The notes: generated from the letters alone by a model not told the origin. A stretch of DNA of 64,000 nucleotides from Modicisalibacter radicis (GCF_900961225.1 NZ_CAAHFN010000033.1:1-64000); one strand, 5' to 3'; positions 48,320 to 59,923 are shown, counted from the first letter of the stretch. Numbers and translations: made by a program.

Positions 48320-49573
48320 ATGACTCTTCGCTTCACCCGTTTCCTTCTAGGCACGCGGAAACCGCTCCAGGCACTGGCGGCCGGCTTGCTGGGCGGTGCG
48401 CTTTGCACCTCGGCCTGGGGCTATACGTACCAGGAGCGTCAGGAAAAGGATTTCTCGCAGTACACGGTTACCAACCCCGACGCCTCGTATTTCGACGTGG
48501 ATGCCCGCCTGAAGCTGCTGCAAAACACGTCAAACTCCTTGCTGCTGGGCGTCATGGACCGGTTGGAGATCGAAGACAGCTGTGCCTCGCTGCTGGCAAA
48601 ACCGCCTCTGGACGAACGGATACGCATCCCCGGCTTCTACCCCAGCCCCGATGCCTGGCGTGAAGCCTCGCAGCCACTGTTCGAATTCGAGGAGGATGTC
48701 AGCGGCCTGGCGGGATCCTACATCACCACCCAGGATGACTACTATGGCGAATGTCTGATCAAGTTCCTGAACAAATGGGCGGAAGCCAACGCCTTGTGGA
48801 AGTTCTATTACTCGGTCTATGACCCTCAGGCCTGGTATGCGACCGAGTCGATGATGTTTGCCGCCGCGATGGCTTACTCCATCGTGCGTCCGCGTATCGA
48901 AGGCATGGCGGAAGAAAAGACCCATATCGACGACTGGCTCAATCGTCTGGCCAAGCGGCATTCCGGTGTCAGAGGAGGGCTGGGTGGCAGTTGCTGCAAC
49001 AACCATTTCTATCGCCGTGCGCTGTATGCCTCGATGATCGGTGTCCTGACCGACGACGACGAACTCTTCCAGTTCGGCGTCAGTGCCATCTACTCGGCAC
49101 TCAGCGACCTGACCCCCGAAGGAGGCCTGCCCCACGAACTCGCTCGCGGGCGGCGCGCAACGCACTATCAGAATTATGCCCTGCTCTACCTGGTCACCAA
49201 CATGCAGGTGATCGCCCGCCAGGGCTACGACATCTTCAACCTCGAGGTAAACGGCCAGAGCATCCAGGATCCGGTGACCTACCTGTTCCAGATCATCGAC
49301 GACCCCACTCGTCTTGGGGACTACGCACCGCACGAGCAGTACCAGGGTTTCATGAACGATGAACAGTATTTCTCATGGATGGAGATCTATCTTCACCATG
49401 AGGACTACCCGCGCATGGAACGCTTCCTGGAGCAATATCGCCCCATCAATAACCGCAGTGCCGGTGGCTACATTACCTTGTATTTCATGGATCCCGAGGC
49501 GCAGCAGCTCAGCATGAAGGAGGAGTCACAAGATCAACAGACAGAGATCACCATACCCGACACCGAGAACTAA
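48320..49573 (+). CDS. AlgL-like PL5 polysaccharide lyase, copy 1
   Basis: A 417-residue periplasmic lyase with a signal peptide ending near SAWG-YTY (34). The AlgL core is clear: CLIKFLNKWAEANALWKFYY, DPQAWYATESMMFAAAMAYS, CCNNHFYRRALYASMIGVLT and the segment ending RATHYQNYALLYLVTNMQ. The catalytic set appears as Asn227/Asn228, His229, Arg276 and Tyr283, at the same spacing as in AlgL. PL5 members include alginate lyases and, in Stenotrophomonas, an enzyme also active on polyglucuronate. The start at 48320 has AGGAAAG upstream. It is followed by a close paralogue. Confidence 0.88.
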   Translation: MTLRFTRFLLGTRKPLQALAAGLLGGALCTSAWGYTYQERQEKDFSQYTVTNPDASYFDVDARLKLLQNTSNSLLLGVMDRLEIEDSCASLLAKPPLDERIRIPGFYPSPDAWREASQPLFEFEEDVSGLAGSYITTQDDYYGECLIKFLNKWAEANALWKFYYSVYDPQAWYATESMMFAAAMAYSIVRPRIEGMAEEKTHIDDWLNRLAKRHSGVRGGLGGSCCNNHFYRRALYASMIGVLTDDDELFQFGVSAIYSALSDLTPEGGLPHELARGRRATHYQNYALLYLVTNMQVIARQGYDIFNLEVNGQSIQDPVTYLFQIIDDPTRLGDYAPHEQYQGFMNDEQYFSWMEIYLHHEDYPRMERFLEQYRPINNRSAGGYITLYFMDPEAQQLSMKEESQDQQTEITIPDTEN

Positions 49574-49654
49574 AAAATGATCGCCTGGGCTGGTTGCGCC
49601 TGGATGCGCAAGGGAACCAGCCTTCCGAGCCGATAACGCAGGGACGCACAAAAC

Positions 49655-50905
49655 ATGACACAGCGCTTTACTCAGCCCCCTCGGGGCAACCTGAAACCGC
49701 TCCGGATCGTGGCAGCTGGCTTGCTGACCGGCCTGCTTTGCTCCTCGGCCTGGAGCTATACTTACGAGGAGCGCCAGGAAAAGGACTTCTCGCAATATAC
49801 GGTCACCGACCCCGATGCCTCGTATTTCGACGTAAGCGCCCGCATGGCGCTACTCGACGACACGTCGAATTCGCTGTTGCTGGGCCAGATGGACAGGCTG
49901 CAGATCACCGACAACTGTACCTCGCTCATGGCTACGCCCCCGCTGGACGAGCGGATACGCATCCCCGGGTTCTATCCGAGCCCCGACGCCTGGCGTGAAG
50001 CCACACGACCGCTGTTCAATTTCGAGGACGATGTCAGCCGACTCGCCGGGGCCTACGTCGCCACACAGAACGACTATTACAGCGAATGCCTGATCAAGTT
50101 TCTCAATAAATGGGCCGAAGCCAATGCCCTGTGGAAATTCTATTATTCCCCCCATGATCCCCAGGCCTGGTATAGCACCGAGTCGATGATGTTTGCCGCG
50201 GCCCTGGCCTACTCGATCGTGCGCCCCCGCATCGAGGGCATGGAGGAGAAAAAACAGCACATCGACGACTGGCTGAGCAGCCTCGCGAAGCGGCATTCCG
50301 CCATTCCCGGCAGCTCCGGCGACTGTTGCAACAATCACTTCTACCGTCGGGCGCTCTATGCCTCGATGATCGGTGTCCTGACCGACGACGACGCGCTGTT
50401 CCAGTACGGTGTCAGTGCCGTCTATTCGGCGCTCAGCGACCTGACCCCCGAAGGGGGCCTGCCCCACGAACTCACCCGCGGACGGCGCGCCACGCACTAT
50501 CAGAACTACGCCCTGCTCTATCTGGTCACCAACATGCAGGTGATCGCCCGCCAGGGCTACGACATCTTCAACCTCGAGATAGACGGCCTGACGATCCAGG
50601 ATCCGGTGACCTACCTGTTCCAGATCATCGACGATCCCACACGGCTCGAGGACTATGCACCGCACGAGCAATATCACGGCTTTTTGAACGATGACCAATA
50701 TTTCTCATGGATGGAGATCTATCTGCATCACAAGGACTACCCACGCATGGAACGCTTTCTCAAGCAGTACCGCCCCCTCAACAACCGCAGTGCCGGGGGC
50801 TACATCACGCTGTACTTCATGGCCCCCGAGGCCCAGCAACGCATCGTGCTGAACGATTCGAACAAGCAACGATCGGGGATCACCATCCCCGATTCCCCGG
50901 AGTAG
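49655..50905 (+). CDS. AlgL-like PL5 polysaccharide lyase, copy 2
   Basis: A 416-residue paralogue of the preceding gene; most of the protein can be aligned without gaps, and long stretches are identical (e.g. LDERIRIPGFYPSPDAWREA; TDDDxLFQxGVSAxYSALSD). Signal peptide ends near SAWS-YTY. Catalytic residues Asn226/Asn227, His228, Arg275 and Tyr282 are kept. The copies differ mainly at the extreme ends and at scattered sites such as residues 119-142 and 209-222, so both may be active with different product length or polymer preference. The pair arose by tandem duplication. Confidence 0.87.
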   Translation: MTQRFTQPPRGNLKPLRIVAAGLLTGLLCSSAWSYTYEERQEKDFSQYTVTDPDASYFDVSARMALLDDTSNSLLLGQMDRLQITDNCTSLMATPPLDERIRIPGFYPSPDAWREATRPLFNFEDDVSRLAGAYVATQNDYYSECLIKFLNKWAEANALWKFYYSPHDPQAWYSTESMMFAAALAYSIVRPRIEGMEEKKQHIDDWLSSLAKRHSAIPGSSGDCCNNHFYRRALYASMIGVLTDDDALFQYGVSAVYSALSDLTPEGGLPHELTRGRRATHYQNYALLYLVTNMQVIARQGYDIFNLEIDGLTIQDPVTYLFQIIDDPTRLEDYAPHEQYHGFLNDDQYFSWMEIYLHHKDYPRMERFLKQYRPLNNRSAGGYITLYFMAPEAQQRIVLNDSNKQRSGITIPDSPE

Positions 50906-50988
50906 CAACCTTGCCCCCTTGAGCCTGACCGCGAAGCCGGCACAAGGCACGACAGGGGTGGCGTTGGCTAACAATCCAGGATGGACCT

Positions 50989-53760
50989 ATGACTGACCCA
51001 CAACGATCGACTCTCCGCCAGCAGCATCAACGTCCCTTCAAGGCGCTCGCCTTGCTGGGCACGGTTTCGCTTCTAGGCGGTTGCGCCGTCGGTACCAGCC
51101 AGCACATGGACGAGGTCGAAGCCCGGCTCGCCCCGCAATACCAGGACTGGTTCGATGGCGGAACGCCCTACGACATGAGCTCGCTGGACTGGAGCCGCAT
51201 GGATTTCGCGCGCCAGGCGCTGGCCAAGGGCAACACGGAAGAAGCCATCGCGAACCTCGAATCGCTCCAGGCCGAAGGCATCATTCCTGCGTATTACGAA
51301 CTCGGCAAGATCTATGACGATGGCGAGTACGTTCCCCGCGACCCCGGGCAAGCAGCCCAGCTCTACGCCCAGGCCATACGCAACCCCTCTTCGGTGCTCG
51401 ACAATGCCTCGCATCGCCTGGGGCGACTGTATCGCGAGGGCGATGGCGTCGAGCAGAACAAGACACTCGCCTATTTTCTATTCCAGCAAGCCGTCGAAAA
51501 CGGCGACCTGTCGAGTGCCAGAGCCGACCTCGCCGACATGCTGGCGACCGGCGAAGGTGTCGAAGCCGATCCACAGCGCGCTCGTGCGCTTTACGAGGCG
51601 GCCGCCAAAGGGGGCAATAACGGCTCTCTACTCTCGCTGGCACGCGGCTATGCGCCAGGCGGCTGGCTAGAGACGAATCGTGAGCGCTCCCAACGCTACG
51701 CCGAGCGTTATGCCGAGGCACTCACACAGCCGGCTCGGGCCGGCGATACCCAGGCGATGGTGCAGCTAGCACGCCTGTACGCCGACGACGGCTTGCTGGG
51801 TTCGCGCCCCGAACTCCACCGGAAGTGGTTGACGGCGGCGGCCGATTCCGGAAACCCCGATGCCCTGGGTGAAGCCGGTGAGATGTTCCTGGAATCCGGC
51901 CAGCAGCAACGTGGGCTCGAGATGCTGAAGAAAGCCGCCGACGCAGGCGACGTGGAAGCCATGACCCAGCTGGGCAACGCCTATCTCGGAGACCATGGCG
52001 TTGCGGCCGACCCCGACCGGGCCCAGCGTTGGCTCGAGCGCGCCGCCAACGCTGGCTCGACCAACGCCGCCATTACCCTGGGCCGCGCCTATTTGAGCGG
52101 CGATGTCCTGACTGCCGCACCTCAGCGAGGCATCGGCCTGCTGGAAAAAGGCGCAGAGGCGGGTGACGGTCTCGCTTATGCGGCCCTCGGCAAGGCCTAC
52201 ATGGAAGGCGATGGCGTACGCGCCCAACCGGCCAGGGCCGTCGAGTACCTCGAGCGCGGTCACGAGGTGGGGCATCCGTATGCCACCGCGCAACTCGGCG
52301 CGGCCTACCTTACCGGTACGGGTACGAGCCAGGACCCGCAGCGCGCTCAGGCCCTGTTGCAGGAAGCGGCGGAACAGGGGCAGACCACCGCCGCGCGTCA
52401 GCTTGGCGAGGCTTATCTCGAAGGCGAAGCCCTGCCCTTCCAGCCCGCAGAAGCCGAGCGCTGGCTTCGCCAGGCGGCGGACCAGGGCGATGTCACGGCG
52501 GCCACCAAGCTCGCCGATGCCTATCTAAGCGGCAAGCTCAGCGAGGGCGACCCCGCCAAGGCCATCAGCATGCTGGAGGAAGCCGCCAATCAAGGCGATG
52601 GCTACGCCATGGTCGTGCTGGGCCGCGCCTATCGCGAAGGTCGCGGCATCCCACGCGACTACGAACGGTCGCAGTACTGGCTTCAGAAAGCCGAGGAAAG
52701 TGGCCACCCCTCGGCTACCGAGGCACTGGCACGCACCTACCGGGACCTCGGCGAACGAGGCAACGTCAACGCCCTGCGCAAGGCCGCCGAGATGGGCAAC
52801 GTTCCGGCCATGGCCGCGTTGGGCCGCGCCTACCTCAATGGCGACGGCGTGCGCCGCGATAGCCGGCAAGCGCTGAACTGGCTACGCCGAGCAGCCGAAC
52901 AAGGCCACGGCGGAGCGACTGCCACGCTGGGCCGTATGTACCTCGAGGGTCAGGGTGTCGCCCGTGATGTACCGCGCGGCGTCGACTATCTCGAACGCGC
53001 CGCCAATCGTGGGCATAACGGCGCCAAGGCCGACCTCGGCGAAGCCTATCTCAAGGGCCAGGGCGTCGACGCCAGGCCCCAGCGCGGGGTTTCGCTACTC
53101 CGTGAAGCCGCCGCTAGCGGCAACATTTCCGCGCGTATCGTACTCGGTCAGGCCTACCTCAAGGGCCAAGGCGTTCAGCAGGATGCCGCCCAGGGTCGCC
53201 GCTATCTGACGGATGCCGCCGACAGCGGCGATACCTACGCCGCCCAGCTTCTCGGCGCGGCTTACATGGAAGGTACCGGTGTCGAACAGGATACCGACCA
53301 GGCCGTGAAATGGCTCGAGCAGGCCATCGACGCGGGCGATCTGACCGCCCAGCAGTATTACGGGCGGACGCTGCTGTATGGCGACTTCCAGCTCGAACAG
53401 GACGTCGAACGCGGTCGCCGATTACTCGCCGATGCCGCCGAACAGGGCCATGCCGGGTCGATGGCAACGCTGGGACGTGAATATCTGCGTGGCACCCTGT
53501 TGCCCATGGACAGGACGCGTGGCGCGGAATACCTCTACGAGGCCGCCGAGCGAGGTCATCCCACGGCTCGCCTGGCGCTCGCCAAGGCCTACCTCAGGGC
53601 CAACGGTCTTGAAAGCGTCAGCCAGGAGCAGGCGCTGGTGTGGCTCGACAGTACCCTCGATTCAGGCGGCGACATGGGTCTGGAAACCATGCGCGACCTG
53701 CTGACCGATGAAGCCGCGGCGCAAGCAGCCGGCAACACAACCGGGAGCGAATCGCGCTGA
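50989..53760 (+). CDS. Large AlgK-like Sel1/TPR outer-membrane lipoprotein
   Basis: A 923-residue lipoprotein: the signal FKALALLGTVSLLGG ends at lipobox cysteine 32 (LLGGC). Nearly all the rest is about twenty Sel1 repeats of roughly 36 residues (AxLGxAYLxGxGVxxDxxxA pattern). AlgK of Pseudomonas is a Sel1 lipoprotein of about 475 residues that helps place the porin AlgE and bridges to Alg44 and AlgX. This protein is about twice as long. Gene order supports an AlgK-like role in periplasm-spanning secretion. No porin gene follows; a strong terminator ends the cluster. Confidence 0.85.
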   Translation: MTDPQRSTLRQQHQRPFKALALLGTVSLLGGCAVGTSQHMDEVEARLAPQYQDWFDGGTPYDMSSLDWSRMDFARQALAKGNTEEAIANLESLQAEGIIPAYYELGKIYDDGEYVPRDPGQAAQLYAQAIRNPSSVLDNASHRLGRLYREGDGVEQNKTLAYFLFQQAVENGDLSSARADLADMLATGEGVEADPQRARALYEAAAKGGNNGSLLSLARGYAPGGWLETNRERSQRYAERYAEALTQPARAGDTQAMVQLARLYADDGLLGSRPELHRKWLTAAADSGNPDALGEAGEMFLESGQQQRGLEMLKKAADAGDVEAMTQLGNAYLGDHGVAADPDRAQRWLERAANAGSTNAAITLGRAYLSGDVLTAAPQRGIGLLEKGAEAGDGLAYAALGKAYMEGDGVRAQPARAVEYLERGHEVGHPYATAQLGAAYLTGTGTSQDPQRAQALLQEAAEQGQTTAARQLGEAYLEGEALPFQPAEAERWLRQAADQGDVTAATKLADAYLSGKLSEGDPAKAISMLEEAANQGDGYAMVVLGRAYREGRGIPRDYERSQYWLQKAEESGHPSATEALARTYRDLGERGNVNALRKAAEMGNVPAMAALGRAYLNGDGVRRDSRQALNWLRRAAEQGHGGATATLGRMYLEGQGVARDVPRGVDYLERAANRGHNGAKADLGEAYLKGQGVDARPQRGVSLLREAAASGNISARIVLGQAYLKGQGVQQDAAQGRRYLTDAADSGDTYAAQLLGAAYMEGTGVEQDTDQAVKWLEQAIDAGDLTAQQYYGRTLLYGDFQLEQDVERGRRLLADAAEQGHAGSMATLGREYLRGTLLPMDRTRGAEYLYEAAERGHPTARLALAKAYLRANGLESVSQEQALVWLDSTLDSGGDMGLETMRDLLTDEAAAQAAGNTTGSESR

Positions 53761-53785
53761 CCGCCGGGTCTCCACCGACCGCGAT

Positions 53786-53815
53786 GCCGGGCCCCCTCTG
53801 GGGCCCGGCTTTTTT
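53786..53815 (+). terminator. Terminator of the polysaccharide cluster
   Basis: A perfect 10-bp GC stem (GCCGGGCCCC / GGGGCCCGGC, loop CTCT) followed by six T residues, 26 bp after the Sel1 lipoprotein stop. It separates the cluster from the TerC leader. Confidence 0.93.
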
Positions 53816-53865
53816 ATCTCCGGCCTCTTGCTTGTCGGGGACAACGGCGCGACACTCAGCCACCA

Positions 53866-54018
53866 CAGGAAGGGGAGTATTCCCGAGGTGGAGGCGGACC
53901 GGCAACGGCGGCTCCACGATGGTGACGTCGTCAGCACGGGCGCACAACGCCCCGGCGTCATCGGTCCCGATCGGGCGTCGGCTAGCGAGGCGCCACCCGG
54001 GGCGGAAGAGACCTTCGG
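53866..54018 (+). promoter_or_regulatory. Probable yybP-ykoY manganese riboswitch
   Basis: The leader of the TerC gene contains GGAAGGGGAGTA near its 5' side and GAGACCTTC near its 3' side, the two conserved halves that pair and form loop 1 in yybP-ykoY RNAs. Between them several helices can be drawn, such as GTGGAG/CTCCAC and GGGCG/CGCCC. TerC-family genes such as E. coli alx are classic targets of this Mn2+ (and pH) responsive element. Boundaries are approximate. Confidence 0.65.
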
Positions 54019-54048
54019 TGTCCGTTAACGACGACCGGAGAGACTCCT

Positions 54049-55044
54049 ATGTCCGTCCCGACCTGGGTATGGCTGGCCACCGTGGCCGGTATCATCGCGC
54101 TGTTCTGCTTCGACTTCATCTTCCACGCCCGCAAGCCCCACGAGCCGACGCTCAAGGAGGCCGCCGGCTGGTCGCTGTTCTTCATCACCATCGCGCTGTT
54201 GTTCGGTGCCGGCCTCTGGCTGGTCTGGGGCGCCGATCACGGCACCGAGTATTTCGCCGGCTTCATCACCGAGAAGAGCCTGTCGGTCGACAACCTCTTC
54301 GTCTTCGTGATCCTGATGACCAAGTTCACGGTTCCGCGCATGTACCAGCAAAAGGTGCTGCTGATCGGGATCGCCATCGCCCTGGTCATGCGCGGCGTGT
54401 TCATCGCCGTCGGCGCGGCCGCCATCGCCCAGTTCAGCTGGGTCTTCTACGTCTTCGGCGCCTTTCTGCTGTATACCGCGTTCAAGCTCGCCCATGACAG
54501 CCTGAAGGATCAGGCGGCCGGCGGCCCGCAGTACCACGAGACGCGCTTCGAGCGCTGGGCCCGCAAGGTGTTTCCGGCGACCGGCGAATATCATGGCAAT
54601 CGGCTGCTGACCAGGGCGAATGGCAAGCGCGTGGTGACGCCGCTGTTCTTCGTGGTCATCGCGCTGGGCTTTACCGACCTGCTGTTCGCACTGGACTCGA
54701 TCCCGGCGATCTACGGCCTGACCAAAGAGCCCTATATCGTCTTCACCGCCAACGCCTTCGCGCTGCTCGGCCTCTTGCAGCTCTACTTCCTGCTCGGTGG
54801 ACTCCTCGATCGGCTGGTCTACCTGGGGCTCGGCCTGTCGATCATTCTCGGCTTCATCGGCGTCAAGCTGATCCTCGAGGCACTGCATGAAAACGCCCTG
54901 CCGTTCATCAATGGCGGCGAAGGGGTGCACTGGGCTCCGGAAATCCCCATCTGGCTGTCGCTGACGATCATCGTCGGTACGCTGGTGGTCACCACCGCCG
55001 CCAGCCTGATCAAGTCGAGCCACACGGCCTCCCAAAGCAAATAA
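54049..55044 (+). CDS. TerC-family membrane protein (Alx-like, probable Mn2+ exporter)
   Basis: A 331-residue integral membrane protein with about nine helices. ITEKSLSVDNLFVFVILMTK and GFTDLLFALDSIPAIYGLTK carry the paired acidic DN and D residues diagnostic of TerC. The length and N-terminus match Alx, implicated in manganese export. GGAGAG lies upstream of the ATG at 54049. The riboswitch-like leader supports control by Mn2+. A bidirectional terminator follows. Confidence 0.88.
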   Translation: MSVPTWVWLATVAGIIALFCFDFIFHARKPHEPTLKEAAGWSLFFITIALLFGAGLWLVWGADHGTEYFAGFITEKSLSVDNLFVFVILMTKFTVPRMYQQKVLLIGIAIALVMRGVFIAVGAAAIAQFSWVFYVFGAFLLYTAFKLAHDSLKDQAAGGPQYHETRFERWARKVFPATGEYHGNRLLTRANGKRVVTPLFFVVIALGFTDLLFALDSIPAIYGLTKEPYIVFTANAFALLGLLQLYFLLGGLLDRLVYLGLGLSIILGFIGVKLILEALHENALPFINGGEGVHWAPEIPIWLSLTIIVGTLVVTTAASLIKSSHTASQSK

Positions 55045-55071
55045 TCAGCTCGGACCGCGTAGCCATTACAA

Positions 55072-55102
55072 AAAACCCGCCACCGTGACGGTGGCGGGTT
55101 TT
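55072..55102. terminator. Bidirectional terminator between terC and purA
   Basis: An 11-bp perfect stem (AACCCGCCACC / GGTGGCGGGTT, loop GTGAC) flanked by A residues on the left and T residues on the right, so it can end both convergent transcripts. Confidence 0.9.
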
Positions 55103-55140
55103 CGATCGAGTCCGGCGACGCTCGCCGGCCTGCCTCGCGC

Positions 55141-57686
<2,546 letters not shown>

Positions 57687-57721
57687 GAGCCTTTGCCTGT
57701 CTACCAGAGATGAATGGCCAC

Positions 57722-57745
57722 AAAAAAACCGGGCCACGCCCGGTT
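57722..57745 (-). terminator. Terminator after hflC
   Basis: An 8-bp perfect stem (AACCGGGC / GCCCGGTT, loop CAC) followed by seven T residues on the minus strand, between hflC and hisZ. A second GC-rich hairpin (57764-57790) without T residues lies just before it and may assist. Confidence 0.88.
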
Positions 57746-57800
57746 GTCGGATTCTAGCATGTTTGCCCCCCGGGTGTACCCCGGGGGGCGAGACGATCGC

Positions 57801-58706
57801 CTAGGATCCGCCCCCGTCGTCGTTCTGCTCGGGTCGCGGACTGGCGCTGTTCAGATAGCGGAAGAAGTCGCTGTCCGGTTCCAGCACCAGCAGGTCGTCC
57901 TTGCCATCGAAGCTGGCCCGATAGGCGTCGAGGCTGCGATAGAAGCGGAAGAACTCGGCATCCTGCTGATAGGACTGGGCATAGATCGATGCCGCTTCGG
58001 CATCGCCCTGACCGCGCAGGGTTTCCGCCTTGGATTGCGCCTCGGCGAGCAGCACCTGACGGCGACGCTCGGCGTTGGCCCGCACCTTTTCGGCCTGCTC
58101 CTGCCCCTGGGCGCGATACTCGCGCGCCTCGCGATGCCGCTCGGTGCGCATCCGCTCGTAGACCGCCTGGGTCACCTCGTCGGGCAGGTCGATGCGCTTG
58201 ATGCGGATATCGAGAATCGCCACCCCCAGCTCGTCGCGCATGATCTGGTCGAGATTTTCCGTAGGGGCCGACATCAGCTCGTCGCGACGCTCGGCGATGA
58301 TCTCCTGCAATTCGAGCCGGCCGAACTGATTGCGCAGCGCCTCGTCGACACGCGGCGAAATCAGCCGCTCGGCGGTCTGCTCGTCACCGGAAGTCGCTTC
58401 GTAGTATCGCGCCGGATCGACGATCTTCCACTTGACGTAGGAGTCGACGATCACTGCCTTCTTCTCCAGCGTCAGGTAACGGCTGGTATCGGTATCCAGG
58501 GTCAGCACGCGGGTATCGAAGGTGCGCACCGTGTTGGTGACCGGCACCTTGAAGTGCAACCCGGGCTGGATATTGGCCTCGACGATCTCGCCGAACCGCA
58601 GTTTGATGGCACGCTCGGTCTCGTCGACGATATACAGACTGTTGCTGCCCACCCAAGCGACCGCGGCCAGGCCGGCGACGATGAGCAGGGAACGATTATT
58701 GATCAT
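57801..58706 (-). CDS. hflC: Protease modulator HflC
   Basis: A 301-residue SPFH/prohibitin-type protein: one N-terminal membrane helix (LLIVAGLAAVAWVGSNSLYI), an SPFH domain, then a long coiled coil (HREAREYRAQGQEQAEKVRA). With HflK it forms a periplasmic cage around FtsH and modulates membrane-protein degradation. The ATG at 58706 overlaps the hflK stop by four bases. Confidence 0.95.
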   Translation of the reverse strand: MINNRSLLIVAGLAAVAWVGSNSLYIVDETERAIKLRFGEIVEANIQPGLHFKVPVTNTVRTFDTRVLTLDTDTSRYLTLEKKAVIVDSYVKWKIVDPARYYEATSGDEQTAERLISPRVDEALRNQFGRLELQEIIAERRDELMSAPTENLDQIMRDELGVAILDIRIKRIDLPDEVTQAVYERMRTERHREAREYRAQGQEQAEKVRANAERRRQVLLAEAQSKAETLRGQGDAEAASIYAQSYQQDAEFFRFYRSLDAYRASFDGKDDLLVLEPDSDFFRYLNSASPRPEQNDDGGGS

Positions 58707-59923
58707 TGACGAGCCTCCCTGCGGATACCACTCGTCTGCGACGAGTTGCTGCTGCTACCTGTCGAGTTGTTGCGCATCTGCTCGATCAATGACGGCGTGA
58801 CGTTGATGTCCTGCTGCGAACCGGAGCCATTGGCGTCGCCACGGTTCAGCTTGTCGAGCGGCAGCACCATCAACGGACTGCCCTGATCGATGTCGACCAA
58901 CACCTTGCTGGTCTTCGACAGCACCTCGGTCATGCTTTCCAGATACATGCGGTCGCGCATCACCTGGGGTGCCTGACGGTACTCGGTCAGCAACGAATTG
59001 AAGCGGTTGGTCTGGCCCTCGGCCTTGGCGACCACCGATTCGCGATAGCCCTGGGCCTGCTCGATCATGCGCTGCGCCTGGCCCTGCGCCTCGGGAATGA
59101 TCGCGTTGGCGTAGCCGATCGCATCGTTGATCAGTCGCTGACGATCCTCGCGGGCCTTGATCACGTCGTCGAAGGCGTCCTGGACCGCATCCGGCGCCGA
59201 GGTCGACTCGACGTTGATCGCCTGGATGCTCACCCCGAGGCCGTAGCTGTTGAGGTAGGACTGCAAGCGGGTCGACACCGTGTCGGCCAGCAGTTCACGG
59301 CCGGAGGTCAGGATCTGGTCCATTTCGGTGCCACCGACCACATGGCGCAAGGCCGAATCGAGGGCATTCTCGATCGACAGCTCGGGCGTACGCACGTTGA
59401 GCACGTAGTCGCGCGGGTCGGCCACCCGGAACTGGGCGGATATCTCGACCTGGACGATGTTCTCGTCGCGGGTCAGCATCGACTTGGTCTGGGAAACCGA
59501 GCGCACCCGGGTCACGTTGACCATGCGCACGTCGTCGACGATCGGCGGGTTCCAGTGCAGACCCGGGCTGACGATCTGCTGGAACTTGCCGAAGCGCAGC
59601 ACGACGCCGCGCTCCGACTGGTCGACCAGATAGAAGCCCGAAGCCGCCCAGACCGCCAGGGCGATGATCGCCAGCAGCCCCGGCAGCGCGAAGGTGCTGC
59701 GCTTGCCGCCGCCACCGCCATTGCCGCCGCCACCGCCGCGCTTGCCGCGACCGCCGAGCATGCGGTTGAGCTTGTCCTGAAACTTCTTCAACGCCTCGTC
59801 CAGATCGGGCGGGCCCTGGTTGTTGTTGCCACCACCATTGCCGTTACCGCCGCCACCACGTCGGCCACCGCCACTCCAGGGGTCGTGCTGCTTGCCACCC
59901 CCACCCGGCTCATTCCAAGCCAT
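58703..59923 (-). CDS. hflK: Protease modulator HflK
   Basis: A 406-residue SPFH protein. A cytosolic Gly/Asn-rich N-terminus (GGGRRGGGGNGNGGGNNNQG) precedes one membrane helix (LLAIIALAVWAASGFYLV), the SPFH domain and a C-terminal coiled coil (QAQRMIEQAQGYRESVVAKA). It partners HflC around FtsH. It follows hflX by 73 bp. Confidence 0.95.
   Translation of the reverse strand: MAWNEPGGGGKQHDPWSGGGRRGGGGNGNGGGNNNQGPPDLDEALKKFQDKLNRMLGGRGKRGGGGGNGGGGGKRSTFALPGLLAIIALAVWAASGFYLVDQSERGVVLRFGKFQQIVSPGLHWNPPIVDDVRMVNVTRVRSVSQTKSMLTRDENIVQVEISAQFRVADPRDYVLNVRTPELSIENALDSALRHVVGGTEMDQILTSGRELLADTVSTRLQSYLNSYGLGVSIQAINVESTSAPDAVQDAFDDVIKAREDRQRLINDAIGYANAIIPEAQGQAQRMIEQAQGYRESVVAKAEGQTNRFNSLLTEYRQAPQVMRDRMYLESMTEVLSKTSKVLVDIDQGSPLMVLPLDKLNRGDANGSGSQQDINVTPSLIEQMRNNSTGSSSNSSQTSGIRREARQ

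Noticed and set aside
57764-57790. Very GC-rich hairpin near hflC
   Set aside because: No T-run on either side; the adjacent hairpin at 57722-57745 with seven T residues is the better terminator.
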